Below the pieces are notes generated by a model. It ran no database searches. It worked only from the letters and a program-made list of their open reading frames with translations, and was not told the DNA's origin. From JAVBMP01 sp031552195 (GTDB taxonomy: Bacteria; Desulfobacterota; Desulfovibrionia; Desulfovibrionales; Desulfovibrionaceae), in assembly GCA_031552195.1 (NCBI GenBank), contig JAVBMT010000013.1:23977-87976 (forward strand): DNA of 64,000 bases, given 5' to 3'. Below, piece after piece: positions 61,306 through 64,000 of the stretch. The translations under genes and the position numbers were made by a program. The stretch's first letter is position 1; every line of letters starts with the position of its first letter.

Positions 61306-62417
61306 GAACCTGTCTTTTCATCATGCACAGCTTCGGGGGCGGGGCGGAGTTCATGGCCCTGAACCTGCTCGAAAACCTGAGCCGGGCCGAATTTTCTCCG
61401 GCGGTGGCCTGCCTGAACCACGTTCCGGCCCTGGCGGCGGCCTTGCCGCAAGGGTTTGAACCGCTGATGCCGTCCGGCCCCGGCCTTGCCGCCCGCCTGG
61501 CCAATTTCGCCGCCGTATGCGGGCGGGCCAGGCGCAGCGATATCGTGCTGGGAACGCTTGAACTGCAAAGCATAATGGCGGCAGGTCTTTGCGGCAAGGG
61601 CAAGGCCGTGGGGTGGCTGCATAAAGACCTGTCCATGTATTTCAGTAAAAAATCCGGGTATTACAAACGGTTGTATTCAACTCTTCTGGGTTTCGCCCTG
61701 GGCCGGAGCAAAGCTTTGGCCTGCGTGAGCGAGGGCGTGCGCGCGGCGGCGGAAGGCCTGTTTCCGGAGCAAGCCGGAAAATTGCGCGTTATTCCCAACC
61801 CGATTGATTTCGAGCGCATTCGCCGTGAAGGGGAAGCGCCTTTGCCGCCGCTTCTGGAGGAATGTTTCCGCAAGCCGGTCATTCTGGCGGTCGGGCGTTT
61901 GGCGCCGGAAAAAGCTTTTCATCTTTTGCTTGAGGCCCATGCCGCCTTGCGCGGGCGCGGGTTTGATCACAACCTTTGCATTCTTGGTGAAGGGCCGGAG
62001 CGGCCTTTTCTTGAAGCGGAAGCCGCGCGGCTCGGGCTTGGGGCCTCCTTTTTCCTGCCCGGTTTTCTGCCGCCCTACCCGGCCATGCGCCGGGCCGCCG
62101 TGCTTGCGGTAAGTTCCGTGTTCGAGGGCTGGCCCACGGTCATGCTGGAGGCGATGGCGCTCGGCTTGCCGGTGGTTTCGGTCAATTGCCCGTCCGGTCC
62201 GGCGGAAATTCTGGAAAACGGCGAATACGGAATTTTGACCGCGCCCGGAGATTCCCTTGCTTTGGCATCAGGGCTGGAGCGCATGCTTGAAGAGGGCGAG
62301 GCCGCTCGCTTCCGGGCCGGAGCGCTGACGCGTGTTGAAGATTTTTCCCTGGCGAACAGCCTGGCGGCCTGGGAGAAGCTTTTGCTTGAGCCGGGCCGCG
62401 CGCGTGCAGGCGGGTGA
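61302..62417 (+). CDS. Glycosyltransferase family 4 (GT-B)
   Basis: 371 residues from the ATG at 61302, overlapping the GT2 stop. N domain CLFIMHSFGGGAEFMALNLLENLS; donor site VILAVGRLAPEKAFHLLLEAHAAL and SSVFEGWPTVMLEAMALGLPVVSVNCPSGPAEIL. Similar to WbnH/PimA-type family 4 enzymes. Third transferase of the operon. Confidence 0.92.
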   Translation: MRTCLFIMHSFGGGAEFMALNLLENLSRAEFSPAVACLNHVPALAAALPQGFEPLMPSGPGLAARLANFAAVCGRARRSDIVLGTLELQSIMAAGLCGKGKAVGWLHKDLSMYFSKKSGYYKRLYSTLLGFALGRSKALACVSEGVRAAAEGLFPEQAGKLRVIPNPIDFERIRREGEAPLPPLLEECFRKPVILAVGRLAPEKAFHLLLEAHAALRGRGFDHNLCILGEGPERPFLEAEAARLGLGASFFLPGFLPPYPAMRRAAVLAVSSVFEGWPTVMLEAMALGLPVVSVNCPSGPAEILENGEYGILTAPGDSLALASGLERMLEEGEAARFRAGALTRVEDFSLANSLAAWEKLLLEPGRARAGG

Positions 62418-62428
62418 AGGAGCTGAAA

Positions 62429-63673
62429 ATGACTCAAGGCATAAACAAGGACTTGCTGCAGTATATTTTTTCCGGTTCTTACATGAAGCGCTGGAACGAC
62501 AAGCTGCGCCCGGTGGAATTCATCGAAGTGGACAAGCAGGCCCACAAAATGATTGTGGCCTGGCTGCTGTGCGAACTGAACAGTTCCGACCTTAGCCGGG
62601 AAGAGGCCCTTGACCTGCGCCTGGCCGTGATAGAGCGCGGCCTGGCGGATTATTTCCTGCGCCTGGTCATAACCGACATCAAGCCGCCGGTTTATTATAA
62701 AATCAAGGCCAATCCCAAAGATTACGAGCAGCTGGCGGACTGGGCGCTGGCCGCTCTTGAGCCTTGCCTCAAGGGGGCCGGGGAATCTTTCTGGAACAAA
62801 CTGTCGGATTATGTCCGCCACCCGGTGGAAAACGACCGGGCGGCGGATATTTTGCATGCGGCCCACAGCTACGCCAGCTACTGGGAATTTAAAATTCTCA
62901 GGCCCCTGAACGGCTTTGACGAGGAAATGGAAGAAATAGACCGTGATTTCAATGAAAAGCTGGCCAGGCATTACGGCAAGCTTCAGGGAACGCGCGAACT
63001 GATGCGCCAGGGCGGTTCGCCGCTGGGCAGCTTCGCCCGCCTGTGCGGGCAATTGCGCTTTCAGAAGCGCTGGTCGCAAACCTCGCGCATTCCGGAAACC
63101 TCCGTCATGGGGCATATGTTCATAGTCGCCTGTTATTCCTATTTTTTCAGTATGCACATCGGGGCCTGCAAGGCCCGCACGGTGAATAACTTTTTTTGCG
63201 CCCTCTTCCACGACCTGCCGGAACTTCTGACGCGCGACATTATTTCTCCGGTCAAAAATTCGGTCGATACCCTGGGCGACCTGATCAGAAGCTACGAGAA
63301 CAGTGAACTTGAAAGCCGGGTGTTCGCGCCTTTAAGCGGCGAATATGCGAACCTTGTGGAGCGCTTGCGCTATTACCTCGGGCTTGAGGCCGGTTCGGAA
63401 TTCAAGGAAACGGTCATGCAAGACGGCAAGGTTGTGGTAACGAACTTTGACGGCTTGCAGGAGAAGTACAATTACGACGGTTTTGACCCCAAAGACGGCA
63501 GCCTGCTCAAAACCTGCGATTCCCTGGCCGCTTTCGTCGAGGCCTATTCGTCCATAGAATGCGGGGTGGATTCCAGGCAGCTGCGCGAAGGCATCAAGCG
63601 CATCCGTTCGGAGTATGCGGGAAGGGAATTCAAGGGGCTGAAACTTTCGTACATTCTGGCGGATTTTGAATAG
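62429..63673 (+). CDS. HD-domain phosphohydrolase (YfbR-like)
   Basis: 414 residues from the ATG at 62429, which has AAGGAG 6 nt upstream; the GTG at 62414 overlaps the upstream stop but is less likely. The metal site is spread as in YfbR: His 229 (SVMGHMF), His 261-Asp 262 (ALFHDLPELLTRDIISPVK), Asp 270 nearby. About 1-200 form an extra helical region not typical of YfbR. YfbR removes phosphate from deoxynucleotides; the long form here is uncharacterised. It is in the glycosyltransferase operon, with 11 bp between genes. Confidence 0.82.
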   Translation: MTQGINKDLLQYIFSGSYMKRWNDKLRPVEFIEVDKQAHKMIVAWLLCELNSSDLSREEALDLRLAVIERGLADYFLRLVITDIKPPVYYKIKANPKDYEQLADWALAALEPCLKGAGESFWNKLSDYVRHPVENDRAADILHAAHSYASYWEFKILRPLNGFDEEMEEIDRDFNEKLARHYGKLQGTRELMRQGGSPLGSFARLCGQLRFQKRWSQTSRIPETSVMGHMFIVACYSYFFSMHIGACKARTVNNFFCALFHDLPELLTRDIISPVKNSVDTLGDLIRSYENSELESRVFAPLSGEYANLVERLRYYLGLEAGSEFKETVMQDGKVVVTNFDGLQEKYNYDGFDPKDGSLLKTCDSLAAFVEAYSSIECGVDSRQLREGIKRIRSEYAGREFKGLKLSYILADFE

Positions 63674-63750
63674 GGCATTTAAACTTTGAAAAAGTTTAAA
63701 TGCCCTGGCGGCCGCGTTAGCGTCCGCCCGCAAGCGAGCAGCGCGGCGTG
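63673..63750. repeat. Family 2 palindromic repeat (copy 4, intact hairpin)
   Basis: A perfect 15-bp hairpin, GGGCATTTAAACTTT (63673-63687) and complement (63691-63705), starts on the last base of the HD gene stop codon. The tail TCCGCCCGCAAGCGAGC follows. It is the best example of the family and probably acts as a terminator or mRNA 3'-end stabiliser. Confidence 0.8.
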
Positions 63751-63891
63751 TCTTTAGTGCAAGGCGCTTTGGGCTTGTACATGCCGGATAAAATATAGCC
63801 TTATCGCATTAAAAACTGAACGGAAGGTGAACAACGTGTTGACACTCTACATCTAGCCAACTAGTGTTACGTCCTGAAAATAAGTACGCAT

Positions 63892-64000
63892 TTATGCGGT
63901 AAGCGGTTCACCTGTGTACGTCCAGCGAAAAGGCTTTGCCCAAAGTTGGTTGTAGTTCTTGATATAGTTCATAATCTGGCTCACCAGTGCTTGCTTGCTG
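63892..64000 (-). mobile_element. IS630-family transposase, C-terminal part (partial at window edge)
   Basis: Reading leftward from the right edge the frame gives SKQALVSQIMNYIKNYNQLW then AKPFRWTYTGEPLTA and a stop at 63892-63894. The pattern of Asn-Tyr, Leu-W-A-K-P-F-x-W-T-Y-T-G is the C terminus of IS630-type transposases. Only about 36 codons are inside the window. The IS end probably lies between 63860 and 63890; CTAG at 63861 could be part of the target site. Confidence 0.75.

Overview
This window reads as a piece of a Desulfovibrionaceae-type (sulfate-reducing, formerly delta-proteobacterial) chromosome around the replication origin. The evidence is the order dnaA-dnaN-gyrB-gyrA, a six-gene Ech-type membrane [NiFe] hydrogenase operon, a mannose-type PTS remnant (enzyme I, HPr, EIID), Gram-negative LPS sugar genes (kdsD, heptose kinase) and moderately GC-rich coding sequence. 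Genus-level placement is inference.

Layout. 1-7800 (+ strand): the tail of a possible outer-membrane protein, arabinose-5-phosphate isomerase, a CBS-ACT protein, a TRIC-like channel, GlmM, a DUF169 protein and a Kef-type antiporter. 7850-14750 (- strand): enzyme I, HPr, EIID, a hybrid histidine kinase and an HTH/coiled-coil protein. 14800-15024: AT-rich candidate oriC, where gene direction flips. 15025-28724 (+): dnaA, dnaN, gyrB, gyrA, a TPR lipoprotein, a tiny basic protein, an FmdB zinc ribbon, purB, pyrE, an L,D-transpeptidase and a membrane protein. 28945-43290 (-): a monooxygenase-fold protein, a metal-chelate binding protein, SlyD, a pseudouridine synthase, an FG-GAP/VCBS exported protein, glnS-PSP1-metG, an EFR1 ferredoxin, an HprK-like/PqqD fusion next to an exported heptad-repeat protein, and an SDR. 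43800-46030: tRNA-Leu(GAG), asnS and a small Cys-tailed protein. 46317-50164 (-): operon parA-parB-hldA-queA with two parS sites. 50674-53482 (-): a NitT/TauT-like ABC importer. 53647-58964 (-): the ech operon. 59306-63673 (+): three glycosyltransferases and an HD phosphohydrolase in one operon. The window ends in an IS630-family transposase.

Most novel item. At 40365-42300 a P-loop kinase-like protein of the HprK type, fused to a PqqD domain (a RiPP leader-binding fold), lies beside a protein with a Tat-like signal followed by exactly 15 tandem heptads of consensus S-R-[GD]-G-[KRW]-R-Y. This looks like a dedicated modification/export pair with no partner I recognise. Other items are a DnaA with altered Walker B and arginine-finger positions at the origin, a four-copy MITE-like repeat with 15-bp terminal inverted repeats (one copy supplies the stop codon of the hybrid kinase), and a second palindromic repeat family placed just after stop codons. 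All of this comes from reading the sequence; no database search was run.
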